From the NCBI GenBank assembly GCA_963843465.1, contig CAWJKP010000007.1:186001-250000 (forward strand): a stretch of 64,000 bases of DNA, given 5' to 3'. Below are positions 10,278 to 18,235 of this stretch, in pieces. The translations under genes and the position numbers were made by a program. The notes under the pieces were generated by a model. That model was not told where the DNA came from and made no database searches. It saw only the letters and a program-made list of their open reading frames with translations. Within the stretch, counting starts at the first letter, position 1. Each line of letters begins with the position of its first letter. Source of the stretch: CAWJKP01 sp963843465 (GTDB lineage Bacteria > Planctomycetota > Planctomycetia > Pirellulales > Thermoguttaceae).

Positions 10278-10318
10278 ATTGCCATCTCGGAATTCAAAGC
10301 GCCAAGTACCCGCAAAAA
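10278..10318 (+). repeat. dispersed short repeat, copy A
   Basis: Contains ATTGCCATCTCGGAATTC followed by AAAGCGCC and a short ACCCG tail. Related copies lie at 15127-15152 (minus) and 17682-17725 (plus). The CGGAATTC core is partly palindromic. It occurs next to decayed genes and to an IS66 end, so it may be a small mobile or REP-like element. Confidence 0.65.
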
Positions 10319-10324
10319 GCGAGG

Positions 10325-10640
10325 TTCTTGAACAAGACCAGCACCCCATCGTCAGGTGGTGGGAACAGACCGGCGACGTACTCCACAAGGCCATACTGCG
10401 GCTGTATTGGGCCCTGGGCGAGGTTCGGCCGCGATCGCCCAAGGAGTCGCTGATGCTGGTGACGCCTCACGTCCGCCGAGAGTTGATCGACCTGGCCCCG
10501 CACTACGGCAGCCCCAAGGGCTTGGATGCCATCACGCCACTGTCCAGGCCACGCCGACACGATGCCTGAAGGGCTGGCTGGGCCTGTCAGTGCTGGAGCG
10601 GCTGAGGGCCAGGAAGATCATCGAGATTCTATTTCTGAAA
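10325..10640 (+). pseudogene. decayed gene fragment
   Basis: Part of one frame (about 10345-10530) reads like real protein, for example WWEQTGDVLHKAILRLYWAL followed by a TPHVRREL segment. Another frame then continues with RCLKGWLGLSVLERLRARK at 10555-10620. The switch of frame and lack of a start or natural end suggest a gene remnant. The second part repeats, in more decayed form, at 3447-3520. I do not recognise the family. Confidence 0.4.
10551..10624 (+). repeat. degenerate repeat copy (pairs with 3447-3520)
   Basis: The better preserved copy of the 74-base segment described at 3447. It keeps an open frame reading CLKGWLGLSVLERL. Confidence 0.6.
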
Positions 10641-10940
10641 ATAGAAAGTTGGTCACGAAGCCTGCTATGGAAGCTCGGTACGGCCCAGCAGAAGGCAGTG
10701 CTCCCACAGCCGGTCAATCTGTCGATCGGAGAAGCTCGCGGTTAGACTGGCCAGGAGTGCGTTGCGGGGCTCGTTGTGCCAGGCTGGCCGACATTTACGC
10801 ACCAACGGGTCATCAAGGCGGCCAACGGCTGCAATCAACGGGCCATTACAGACCAACACCCTTGGACCGTGCTGGTAGGCGCGGCCCAAGGGACGTTGGC
10901 TGACGGGTTCCAGTAGGAGATCGTCGCGATCGAACGTGGT
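10641..10940. other. intergenic, nothing recognised
   Basis: About 300 bases between the decayed fragment and the 3' end of the GHKL-type gene. I see no gene, RNA or clear terminator. Confidence 0.35.
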
Positions 10941-12440
10941 TTACGTGGACTGGAGCAAAGCAACCCGCGGCAGACCCGGTAATTTCCGCAGCAGATCCTC
11001 GCGAGTGCACGTCACAACGTGGTACTTCTGCATGGCACTGGCGGTCAAAGCCTCCGGCGATAGAGCTTTCTCGACCTCGCGGTTTGACCACTCCTTGCGG
11101 TTGCGAAGCGCTCGCATGCCGAGGACGGTCTCGACCAGCGCCTGCTCGTACCAAGTACGGACGAGGGTCGCCACGAAATCCTTGACGTTGGGAAAATCGG
11201 CAACATCCTTGCAGCAAAACGAAATCAGGTCGTTCAACACGGTGAAATCGTCGTTGATTTGAAGGATGTTTTGGTCAGGCAACAAACATGCAGCACGGTC
11301 CTCGATGAATTCCGGTGGCCGAGTAGCGTCCTTGACGCTGATCCACTTCACGACCGGATAATCCGGCTCCGTGAGCCTGTTGGCCGGCTTGCCCTGATCC
11401 TTCAGAGACCCTACCTTATGGTTCTTCTGCCCACCACTGGCCTCCTTGGTCTGGTCGCTCACACGATGGCCATCAGTGGCCTGTGCCGCCTGGGCGTCAG
11501 CGCCAGCACGCTGATCATCGACCAAATCGGTTCCAGACGGATTCAAACGGTACCGGCTTGGCGTAAACAGGTGGCTGACCTTGCTGATCCGATGACGCAC
11601 CGTGTGGGTATGGTCGCGGCCCGATGCCAACGCACCCTGTTGTTCCACGAACCGGCGGAGTTGTGCCGGCAGCTTTTTGCGGAATTGGCGAGCCCAGTCG
11701 TCCCACGGTAACGGCTGGTTATTCAGCAGGAGAGGACTCCGAGCCGTATTGCTGGTGACCTCGACATTCGTTCCTGGACGCGGCTCGAAGTAGACCACCA
11801 CGCGTCGCCCGCCAAAGATGACGCCGCATCGCTGCAACATGCTGATGCCTTGGTTGCCGCTGTGCATCTCGTACAACTCGCTCTGGTAGTGCGCGGCAGC
11901 GTGGCCTGAAGACTGGATGAAACCCGCATCCGAGCTCAAATGGCTTCCGTCCTCTAATATCCACCAGTGGGCCAAATCGCCGCTAAGCTTGACGACGCCG
12001 GAGCCGACAGCGTGATCTTCGAGGTACGATTCCATGCCCGTGAGCGTGCGGATGTTGCTCGGCATGCCGGACGGCCCACAGCCCTCATGCACACGAACGG
12101 TGACACCCTGAGGAAAGCTGAAGTACCTGGAATTAAGGTACTTGGAAATCCACGTGGGCGAGTCGGCGATGCCCTCAGGCGCCTTCGTAGTATCTTCGCC
12201 GTCGTAGTGGCCCATTAAAACTACCTGAGTGCCGTGCCCATCGACAATCTTGGGCTTGAAATGCTGCGGTATGTCTGCGTGATGGCTGAATAGGTCCTCT
12301 TCGATGGGAAACCGATGTAGCCCGTAGACATGCGCAGCTCCTTTCGGCCCGGAAAGTGGTAGTTCTACCACTTTTCCACAGGCTTCTAGGCCGCACTGTC
12401 CGACACAGGCAGGTATCCTAAGTACTGGATTCGGCGACAC
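10941..12440 (-). pseudogene. GHKL/Hsp90-like ATPase-family protein, 5'-truncated
   Basis: A 499-codon frame. Residues about 70-115 match the G2-box region of a GHKL (gyrase/Hsp90/histidine kinase) ATPase family: DGHGTQVVLMG, then TKAPEGIADSPTWISKYLN. The middle part (GDLAHWWILEDG, FGGRRVVVYFEPRPG) and the C-terminus (ALVETVLGMRALRNRKEWS, ending in KLPGLPRVALLQST) fit the same large family of stand-alone ATP-binding proteins. From memory, full members have about 150-180 further residues before this point, with the N-box and DxGxG ATP-binding motifs. Here those are absent and the DNA upstream is hairpins and a tRNA-like sequence. The gene was probably cut by recombination near 12440. Without its ATP site it is unlikely to work. 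Confidence 0.65.
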
Positions 12441-12450
12441 TTACAATCAG

Positions 12451-12475
12451 TGGGCGGTAGAGGGTTCGAACCTCC
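12451..12475 (-). other. tRNA 3'-end-like sequence (T arm plus acceptor strand)
   Basis: On the minus strand this reads as a T arm (GGAGG, TTCGAAC, CCTCT) followed directly by a 7-base acceptor-like strand ACCGCCC and discriminator A. The T-stem pairs with one G-U. I find no matching D arm, anticodon loop or 5' acceptor strand upstream, so it is not a full tRNA. Integrases commonly leave a tRNA 3' end as an attachment site, so this may be an att remnant (inference). Confidence 0.4.
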
Positions 12476-12505
12476 GACCCCCAGCTTGTCGATCTGGGGG
12501 TCGGA
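12473..12505. repeat. 12-bp perfect hairpin
   Basis: TCCGACCCCCAG at 12473-12484 pairs perfectly with CTGGGGGTCGGA at 12494-12505, with a 9-base loop. It overlaps the tRNA-like T stem. No run of T follows on either strand, so a simple intrinsic terminator is not obvious. Confidence 0.85.
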
Positions 12506-12510
12506 ACATG

Positions 12511-12580
12511 CGACAACGTAGTTAAGGTATTGTGCGCGCCTGCTGAAGCAGGCGCGCACAATACCTTATCTGCGTTGTCG
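12511..12580. repeat. 70-base extended palindrome with a 22-bp perfect inner stem
   Basis: The inner stem pairs 12523-12544 with 12547-12568 without a mismatch and leaves only a 2-base loop. After one T/T mismatch, an outer stem pairs CGACAACGTAG (12511-12521) with CTGCGTTGTCG (12570-12580), broken only by a G-T pair. Such a near-perfect 70-base foldback between a truncated gene and a new gene is unusual. It is not a T-tailed terminator. It could be a recombination or replication hairpin, or a REP-like element. Confidence 0.9.
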
Positions 12581-12732
12581 ATCCGGAAGTGCCTTTACTA
12601 TAAGCACTTGCAGCAACAGGCTCCATGGCGGCGATCTCACGCTCCGCCGTTAGCCCTCTCCGTCCGAGGGGATAAACGCTGGGATTGGTTCGCTCGACGC
12701 CACTCTTGCGAAAGTCGGCCGGAGGTGTGGTC

Positions 12733-13968
12733 ATGACCCGCCTCAACATCCCTTCCCCGGTACCGCGCAAACCCGCGACTATTTCCCTGTGCGAATTGGC
12801 CATCGCGGCCGGAAGGGTCGGGCACAGCGTGACTCTGTCTTTTCAATCATTCGCGGCGCCGGCGCTTTGCCAACTCTGGAGATATTGTATCCGCTACGCC
12901 GGTCCTGAAACGGTCAGGAACATCTATGCGCAGGCCAACGTCCGTAAGCTGGCCAAGGCGATCGACCAGGTTCGGCTCGTTCTGGTCCACACGGCCCGCC
13001 TCTACAATCTGGTGTCGTGGACGATCCAGACTTCCGGTTTGGTTGTTGGAAACGGTGCGGCAAGACCCGCCCTGTTCCACTACGTCGGTCCTCACGATAC
13101 GGAAAACGATCCGGGGGCCACCCTAGTTCTCCGGGGCGATGGTCCCGAACAAGTCGCCATGGCCCGATGGCTGTTGACCGCGGGGGACGATCGCCCGGCC
13201 TGGGGGTCGATTCCTTCGGCTTTGAACATCCAAGTTGAACCCGCGCTCGACGTAGGGCTGACGGCTTTCCGCCTCCCGGCGGCGGGCGATGGTGGCGTAC
13301 GAAACCGCCAGGTGCTCGACGCCTTGCTGACTGGAGCGACCCTGGTACGATCACTGCGGGAAGTCCCTGTCGCTTCAGACTTGATCACGAGCATCGAGGA
13401 TTATGAACTCGTGCGGCGACTCTTACAGACCCGCCTGGTGGCAGGTGCCGACGAGACATTTGACCCGCTGGCGGCTGACATGGTGAGTCGGGCCAACGTC
13501 TATATGGCGGTGAAGTACGGCACGGGGAACGATAACCCCTTCGATGGAGACTACTCCGCGCTGGATCGGGGCGAGCGGCCCGGCCGGGAATTGGTCACGC
13601 GGCGAGAGGTCTCGGACCTTGGCAACATCCGGTCGCGGATGGTGCGGCAGTTGATCGAATTTCCGCTGAGTCAGCCGGACGGATACGAACGTTTCCGGCG
13701 AATGGGTTTCGTGCGGCGTCCGCCGGAGCGCAACGCATGGCAGAGGGCCGGGATCAATGCCTTGGTTGCCTGCCTTCGCCCCTGGTCGGCCAAGCAACTC
13801 CGTACACACTTTGAGCAGCTTCGCCGAGCGAGCGTGATTACTGCCGAACGGGAACATGGGAACGGACCGTGGCAATACACGCTGCCGGAGAATTTGACGG
13901 TCCGATCCAACGCCTTTGGCGGCCTGCCCCGAATTCAGGCCCCAGCAGCCGTACCCCCGGTACCATGA
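12733..13968 (+). CDS. unrecognised protein with C-terminal winged-helix-like module
   Basis: 411 residues from the ATG at 12733, which is preceded by a strong GGAGGTG ribosome site at 12721-12727; a start 48 bases upstream is also open but has no such site. I do not recognise the family. The last 120 residues form a distinct module: DLGNIRSRMVRQLI, YERFRRMGFVRRPP, LRPWSAKQLRTHFEQLRRAS, then ITAERE and GPWQYTLPE. The helix - helix - GPW-Y-LPE hairpin pattern suggests a winged-helix DNA-binding fold (inference). The same module recurs in the next gene. No signal peptide or membrane segment. The middle contains a VACLRPW and several Arg-rich helices but no Walker motif that I can see. Confidence 0.6.
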   Translation: MTRLNIPSPVPRKPATISLCELAIAAGRVGHSVTLSFQSFAAPALCQLWRYCIRYAGPETVRNIYAQANVRKLAKAIDQVRLVLVHTARLYNLVSWTIQTSGLVVGNGAARPALFHYVGPHDTENDPGATLVLRGDGPEQVAMARWLLTAGDDRPAWGSIPSALNIQVEPALDVGLTAFRLPAAGDGGVRNRQVLDALLTGATLVRSLREVPVASDLITSIEDYELVRRLLQTRLVAGADETFDPLAADMVSRANVYMAVKYGTGNDNPFDGDYSALDRGERPGRELVTRREVSDLGNIRSRMVRQLIEFPLSQPDGYERFRRMGFVRRPPERNAWQRAGINALVACLRPWSAKQLRTHFEQLRRASVITAEREHGNGPWQYTLPENLTVRSNAFGGLPRIQAPAAVPPVP

Positions 13969-14061
13969 CTTGCCCTGTTTGCCTGCCGCCTGCCCAAGCG
14001 TGAGGTCCAACCGAACTGATGAAATGGAGAGGTCTTACGTCAAGATCGTGGCCGTCTGCCC

Positions 14062-14547
14062 GTGGATCTCAAGCGAGTGAAACCGTCTGTTGGTCAACCT
14101 TTCCCCGGGAAAGATTGCTTCTTCCCGCAGGGGGAACAATGCCGAGGCGGCGTCCATGGCAGAACACCTTGTCCAATTGACAAGCTAGCTGCCGACTTGG
14201 GCAATGTTCGCTCACGGCTGATTCGCCAACTGGTCGCGTTCGTTCGCCGCCGCAACGACGGTTACGAACGATTCCAGCGGATGGGCCTGGTGCGGCGGCC
14301 ACCACGGCGGGATCGTTCGCGGAACGTGAAAGCCGCGGCGCTGGTCAACTGCTTGCGTCCCTGGACCGCCAAGCAGGTCCGCACGCATTTCAACCAGTTG
14401 CGGTGCACCGGCATGATCACCGCCGAGCGTGAGACGGCCAACGGGCCTTGGCGATATGCCTTGCCCGAGGAGCTTCAGGGCCGGCGCGGAGCCTACCGTC
14501 ACCTGCCCACGGCGGCCGAGCCTATCGCACGCCACCCACCGGGATAG
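14062..14547 (+). CDS. truncated paralogue of the upstream gene's C-terminal module
   Basis: From about residue 43 to 145 this aligns with residues about 300-400 of the preceding protein at roughly 60% identity by eye: DLGNVRSRLIRQLV, DGYERFQRMGLVRRPP, CLRPWTAKQVRTHFNQLR and GPWRYALPEEL. The first 40 residues are unrelated and no ribosome site is clear, so the start is uncertain. It is either a 5'-deleted tandem duplicate or a small stand-alone version of the DNA-binding-like module. A hairpin terminator follows at 14576. Confidence 0.5.
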   Translation: MDLKRVKPSVGQPFPGKDCFFPQGEQCRGGVHGRTPCPIDKLAADLGNVRSRLIRQLVAFVRRRNDGYERFQRMGLVRRPPRRDRSRNVKAAALVNCLRPWTAKQVRTHFNQLRCTGMITAERETANGPWRYALPEELQGRRGAYRHLPTAAEPIARHPPG

Positions 14548-14575
14548 ACATCGCGGTCTGCCCCGTCGGCCCGCC

Positions 14576-14599
14576 GTCTGCCCGAGGTCTCGGGCAGAC
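14576..14599 (+). terminator. hairpin, possible terminator
   Basis: GTCTGCCCGA (14576-14585) pairs with TCGGGCAGAC (14590-14599) across a 4-base loop, 29 bases after the stop at 14547. A T run is absent, so termination is a weak inference from position. Confidence 0.4.
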
Positions 14600-14763
14600 C
14601 GAAGACGTTGTGGGAAAAGACGTTTCGCCGAAAAGACGGCCGTCGGCCCGTCCTTTCAGTCGTCACTACCCAGAAACGCCTGAATCGATAGCGAATGAAG
14701 GGTTGCCATAGATAAGAAAAAGCAGCCCGCCAGATCATGTCACGGATGTTGCACCGCCGGTCA

Positions 14764-14801
14764 CACCTACCATTGGGCTGCCTCTAGCCCAATGGTAGGT
14801 G
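14764..14801. repeat. 16-bp perfect inverted repeat
   Basis: CACCTACCATTGGGCT (14764-14779) pairs perfectly with AGCCCAATGGTAGGTG (14786-14801) around a 6-base loop. It is REP-like, similar in style to the other intergenic palindromes of the window but different in sequence. Confidence 0.8.
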
Positions 14802-15126
14802 CGACGGGCCGGCCCAAAGCCCAGCATCACGGTAGTCAGAGAACTGAAGCGCCGCAGCGGAATTGTCAGCACAGCGCCGCCAATGGTATATGCTTCTCGG
14901 CGGGCGGACCCTGACTTGAGGGCGCTGCGTGAACGCAGTGTAAGGCGCGTCGGTGTGCCCCTCCTCCGCAGGCAAGCGGTCTCGAAAAGCTTCGGATTGC
15001 ACGCGCCCCCGAGGTCGGCATGGCGCGTTTAAGACGCCTCTGTACATCAGGGCGGGATGGCAATTACTGGCCCCCCAGAGGTATCTGTGTCCTCGTTGTT
15101 GGAAACCTCAAGTTTTACGGCGAGCC

Positions 15127-15152
15127 GGCACTTTGAATTCCGAGATGGCGAT
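15127..15152 (-). repeat. dispersed short repeat, copy B
   Basis: On the minus strand it reads ATCGCCATCTCGGAATTC then AAAGTGCC, close to copy A at 10278. Similarity to copy A continues loosely for another 40 bases. Confidence 0.65.
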
Positions 15153-15369
15153 CTCGGAGTGACGTGGCTGGAAAAGTGCGGGGTGGCCGCGAATCGGCAG
15201 CCGAACGTCAGAAATGGAACCATTTTTGACACGCCGCTTGGGGGTTGTTGACAACGCCAGAAACCGCGACGAAACTAGTTTTCGTCGCGCCACCGTTATA
15301 CGTCCCCGTGGCCATGACAAAGGAAGCGGACTCCGTGGATCGGAACCCGAAATCCAAGGAACAAACCTC

Positions 15370-16395
15370 GTGAAGAACCTGAACGAACAGCTTACCCGCC
15401 GCAAGTTTCTGAAAGAGGCAACGCAGGCAGGCGCCACGGTGGCAGTTTTCACCGGCACTGGCTCTGCGGCCGCGCCGCTCTTGGCCCGCGCCGGCGAGGC
15501 GGGCCTTTCGCGCGCCCCACGGATCTCCTATTACATGAACGGCGAGATCCATGTCAAGGAGCTCGGCAAGCCGGACGGAAAGCCGCTGACCACGGGCCAC
15601 ATGGACTTCAAACCGTCCTGGTCCAAGACTGGAAACATGCTCGTCTGCTTCCGCCGCACCAAGAACGATCCCGTCACCGTCAACTGGAAAAGCGCGATCT
15701 TTATCATCAACGCGGACGGCACGGGATTTCACCAACTGAGCGACGGCACCCGCACCGATTTCAATCCCACCTGGACGCGGGACGGCCTCAACACGCCCAT
15801 CTGGAACCGCAAGAACGACATAAAGACTGGCTTCCACGTGGTGCAGAGCAAGGTGGGCAGTAGCCCCGGAGAGGAGATCGCCATCACCGACGAGAGCTTT
15901 CACACCTGGGGGCACTCGTGCCTCACGGACGGCCGGATTTTCGTGAATTCCTATCACCCCAAGCAGGGTTGGGGCGCGTTCTTGCTAACCCGCAGAGAAG
16001 GAGCAAAGCCTCTCTATGAACGCGTTCAGTGCGAACTGGTGCAAAGGGGCGAGTTGCACCGAGCCAGCATCTCTCCCAGCGAGAAGAAGATCTGCTTCGA
16101 GTACCTGAAGGGACACAAATTCACAGAACCCGGACACACGCTCTACATCGCCGATTTCGACGCGCAGCAGCACACGATCACGAATCCTAAGGTGATTGCC
16201 AACGAGGCCGGCAAGCCGATCTGGTTTGCCTATCCGCGCTGGATTGACGGGGAGGCGGCGGTGATCTACCACTCCAGCGAAACGGGGAAGAACCAACTCT
16301 ACGTTTACCGATTGGAGGACGGTTCGACCCAGCGGGTGTCAACGAACCCGGCCGCCGACTACCGCTATCCGCATGGAGAAGCGGCTCCGTGCTGA
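15370..16395 (+). CDS. Tat-exported TolB-like beta-propeller protein
   Basis: 341 residues from a GTG at 15370 that has AAGGA nine bases upstream. A twin-arginine signal, TRRKFLKEATQAG, opens the protein, so it should be exported folded. The rest has repeated WD/TolB-type blades: DFKPSWSKTGNMLVCF, SAIFIINADGTGF, FNPTWTRDG, ISPSEKKICFEY and a final LYVYRLEDGSTQRVS. Proteins of this type are frequent in planctomycetes and related phyla next to sugar-metabolism genes, where they may act as oligogalacturonate-lyase-like or scaffold proteins. No catalytic residues can be assigned. An aldo/keto reductase gene follows immediately. Confidence 0.75.
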   Translation: MKNLNEQLTRRKFLKEATQAGATVAVFTGTGSAAAPLLARAGEAGLSRAPRISYYMNGEIHVKELGKPDGKPLTTGHMDFKPSWSKTGNMLVCFRRTKNDPVTVNWKSAIFIINADGTGFHQLSDGTRTDFNPTWTRDGLNTPIWNRKNDIKTGFHVVQSKVGSSPGEEIAITDESFHTWGHSCLTDGRIFVNSYHPKQGWGAFLLTRREGAKPLYERVQCELVQRGELHRASISPSEKKICFEYLKGHKFTEPGHTLYIADFDAQQHTITNPKVIANEAGKPIWFAYPRWIDGEAAVIYHSSETGKNQLYVYRLEDGSTQRVSTNPAADYRYPHGEAAPC

Positions 16396-16411
16396 AGTAA
16401 TGCCTTGACCC

Positions 16412-17450
16412 ATGAAGACGAAAGAAACTCTCGGAACGTCGTGAATTCGTGAAGAGAGTGGCGCAGACCGCGGCGCTAGTGGCTGCCGGCGAGGCCATAA
16501 CCCCTGCCACTGGGCAAGGGGAAACACCGGTGCAGTCTTCCGGCACTATTCCAACCCGCACGCTCGGCAAGACTGGCCTGAGACTCCCGATGCTCGGCTA
16601 CGGTGGCGCCGCCCTGCCCAATGCCTGGCGCAATCCGCTGTCGCAAGAAGATCGCGTGGCACTCGTCCGTTACGCCTTCGACCGGGGCGTGCGTTACTTC
16701 GATACGGCGAGCAACTATTTGGAAAGCCAGACGATTATTGGCGAGGCGCTCAAAGACCGGCGTCGCCAGGTGTGCTTTGTGACAAAGGTCGAGACCACAC
16801 AGCCGGAACTGGTGCGCAAGGCGGTGGAACACTCCCTCCAAGAGTTGCAGACTGATTACCTCGACGTCCTCCTGATCCACGGCACGCCGGGTTTGCAGCA
16901 GATGAGCGTCGATCAGGCCATGAAGATCCACGCCGAGATGGTCAAGCTCCGCGATGAGCGAGTCACTCGGTTTGTCGGTTTTTCTGCCCACGGTTACTTC
17001 GACAAGGCGATGGGCTTGATCGCGTCCGGGGGATTCGACCTGTGTATGTTGTCCTACGGCTACATCCCCCGGGGCTACGATCAGGTGTGGAGCGCCCGGA
17101 TGACCAAACTGCGCGATGCCTGCGTGGCCAAAGCCCATGAACTGGGCATGGGCATCGTGGCCATGAAAGTCATCGGCGCGGGGATGCTCGGGGCCTGGTC
17201 GGGATACATTGTGCCGGGATTCGACAAGGACCGTCTCAAGCAACTGCCCGCCGCCGCCATCCGCCACGTGTTGCGGGACCAGCGTGTTCACATCCTAACC
17301 ATCGGCATGCGTCTGAAGAATGAAATTGATGCCAACCTCGAGATTCTCACCGGCGATCCCACCTACACACCGGAAGACCGGGCGTTGCTGGCGGAATTCT
17401 CGACCAAGCTCTATGACACCAACGCGATCAAGAAGCTGAGAATCGAGTGA
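16412..17450 (+). CDS. aldo/keto reductase with a frameshifted Tat signal
   Basis: The body (from about 16536) is a TIM-barrel NAD(P)H-dependent aldo/keto reductase: RTLGKTGLRLPMLGYGGAA, the catalytic D and Y in RYFDTASNYLESQ, then DYLDVLLIHG with the conserved H, and a C-terminal IGMRLKNEID cofactor-binding segment. In the main frame the first possible start is a GTG at 16449. Just upstream, the same frame reads R-R-E-F-V-K-R, a twin-arginine motif, while the ATG at 16412 with MKTKETLG lies one frame away and stops at 16442. A small indel at about 16436 would join them into a normal Tat signal. The neighbour upstream is also Tat-exported. Confidence 0.8.
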
Positions 17451-17681
17451 CCGGCCATCCGCTCCAGCATCGAAGTGAAGTCTCATCTACTCATACATAT
17501 TGCGAGACACGCCGATAAAGGACCCTTTTCTCGGAACGACGGCGGGCCGACTTGCCTGCGTCGGTCACCCCCACCTCCGCGCAAACGCCATCAGAAGGGG
17601 TTAAGCCAGAAACCCTTCCTTTGTTGGGAAGGCCCCTCTGCTGGTGGATCTCACGATTCGACCGGTCTTCAGCACTCGCGT

Positions 17682-17725
17682 ATTGCCATCTCGAAAATCA
17701 AAACGCCGAGAACCCGTTGGGAAGG
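17682..17725 (+). repeat. dispersed short repeat, copy C
   Basis: Reads ATTGCCATCTCG then AAAATCAAAACGCCGAG and AACCCG. It directly abuts the left end of the IS66 remnant at 17726, which suggests the repeat was the insertion target or marks an older element edge. Confidence 0.6.
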
Positions 17726-18231
17726 GTAAGCGTCCGTCCCATCCATACTTGCGGGCCCTGGTAAGCTGAGGGCATTCGCTTCTCAGTTCCCAAGGAGTCA
17801 AGTTGTGGGTAAACCTGGCAGGCCTGGTCCGACTCTGGACGACTATCTGTACTGGCAGGAGCGTCTGGAGAATCGCGTGGCAAGTGGTTTGAGCATTGAT
17901 GAGTTCTGCGTGGCGGAGGCTGTTTCCCGTTCGACTTTCTATCGTTGGGCGCAGCGACTTCGCGAGGGAACACCCGAGGCTGTCCGCGAAGAAGGACGGG
18001 GACCGACACTCGCCGAATTGGCAGAGCCGAAGTTCTTGCCCGTCTCGCTGACGGCATCTCCGGTCGAGATCAAGTTGCCCAACGGGGGCACGGTGCGATT
18101 GCCCGTTGGCGTCGGGGAAGCGGTGTTGGCGAAAGTCGTCGAAGCCGTCGGAGCCCTGCGTCCCAAGCCTTCATCATGATCAACCTCCCCCTTTCCGATG
18201 TTCGCATCTTCCTCTGCGCGACGCCGATCAA
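17726..18231 (+). mobile_element. IS66-type element remnant (left end, tnpA, start of tnpB)
   Basis: The left end starts with GTAAGCGTCCGTCCC at 17726, a typical IS66 terminus. It is followed by tnpA (17805) and, with a 4-base ATGA overlap, the first codons of tnpB. At 18232 a second IS66-like terminus interrupts tnpB. The rest of tnpB and its own tnpC are missing. Confidence 0.75.
17805..18179 (+). CDS. tnpA: IS66 accessory protein TnpA
   Basis: A 124-residue protein of the TnpA type found in three-gene IS66 elements. It has a helix-turn-helix-like N-terminal half (SIDEFCVAEAVSRSTFYRWAQRL) and a C-terminal segment VEIKLPNGGTVRLPVGV typical of the family. It starts at a GTG. Its stop overlaps the tnpB start. 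It is intact, but without tnpB and tnpC the element cannot move alone. Confidence 0.85.
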   Translation: MGKPGRPGPTLDDYLYWQERLENRVASGLSIDEFCVAEAVSRSTFYRWAQRLREGTPEAVREEGRGPTLAELAEPKFLPVSLTASPVEIKLPNGGTVRLPVGVGEAVLAKVVEAVGALRPKPSS

Positions 18232-18235
18232 GTAA
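18176..18235 (+). pseudogene. tnpB: IS66 TnpB, first 19 codons only
   Basis: Reads MINLPLSDVRIFLCATPI, the start of IS66 TnpB (consensus continues as a D-M-R-K-S-F-D-G-L segment), then K and a stop made by the inserted terminus at 18232. Interrupted by a second IS66-like element. Confidence 0.85.

Larger units (their letters stand above)
14548..15369. other. gene-poor stretch with hairpins and a repeat
   Basis: About 820 bases between the truncated paralogue and the beta-propeller gene. It contains the hairpins at 14576 and 14764 and dispersed-repeat copy B at 15127. Several short frames are open but none reads like a protein. Confidence 0.4.

Noticed and set aside
12511..12580. Integron attC site
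   Set aside because: The outer arms end in CGACAAC and GTTGTCG, which recall attC core sites, but they do not fit the RYYYAAC/GTTRRRY consensus and there is no integrase or cassette array.
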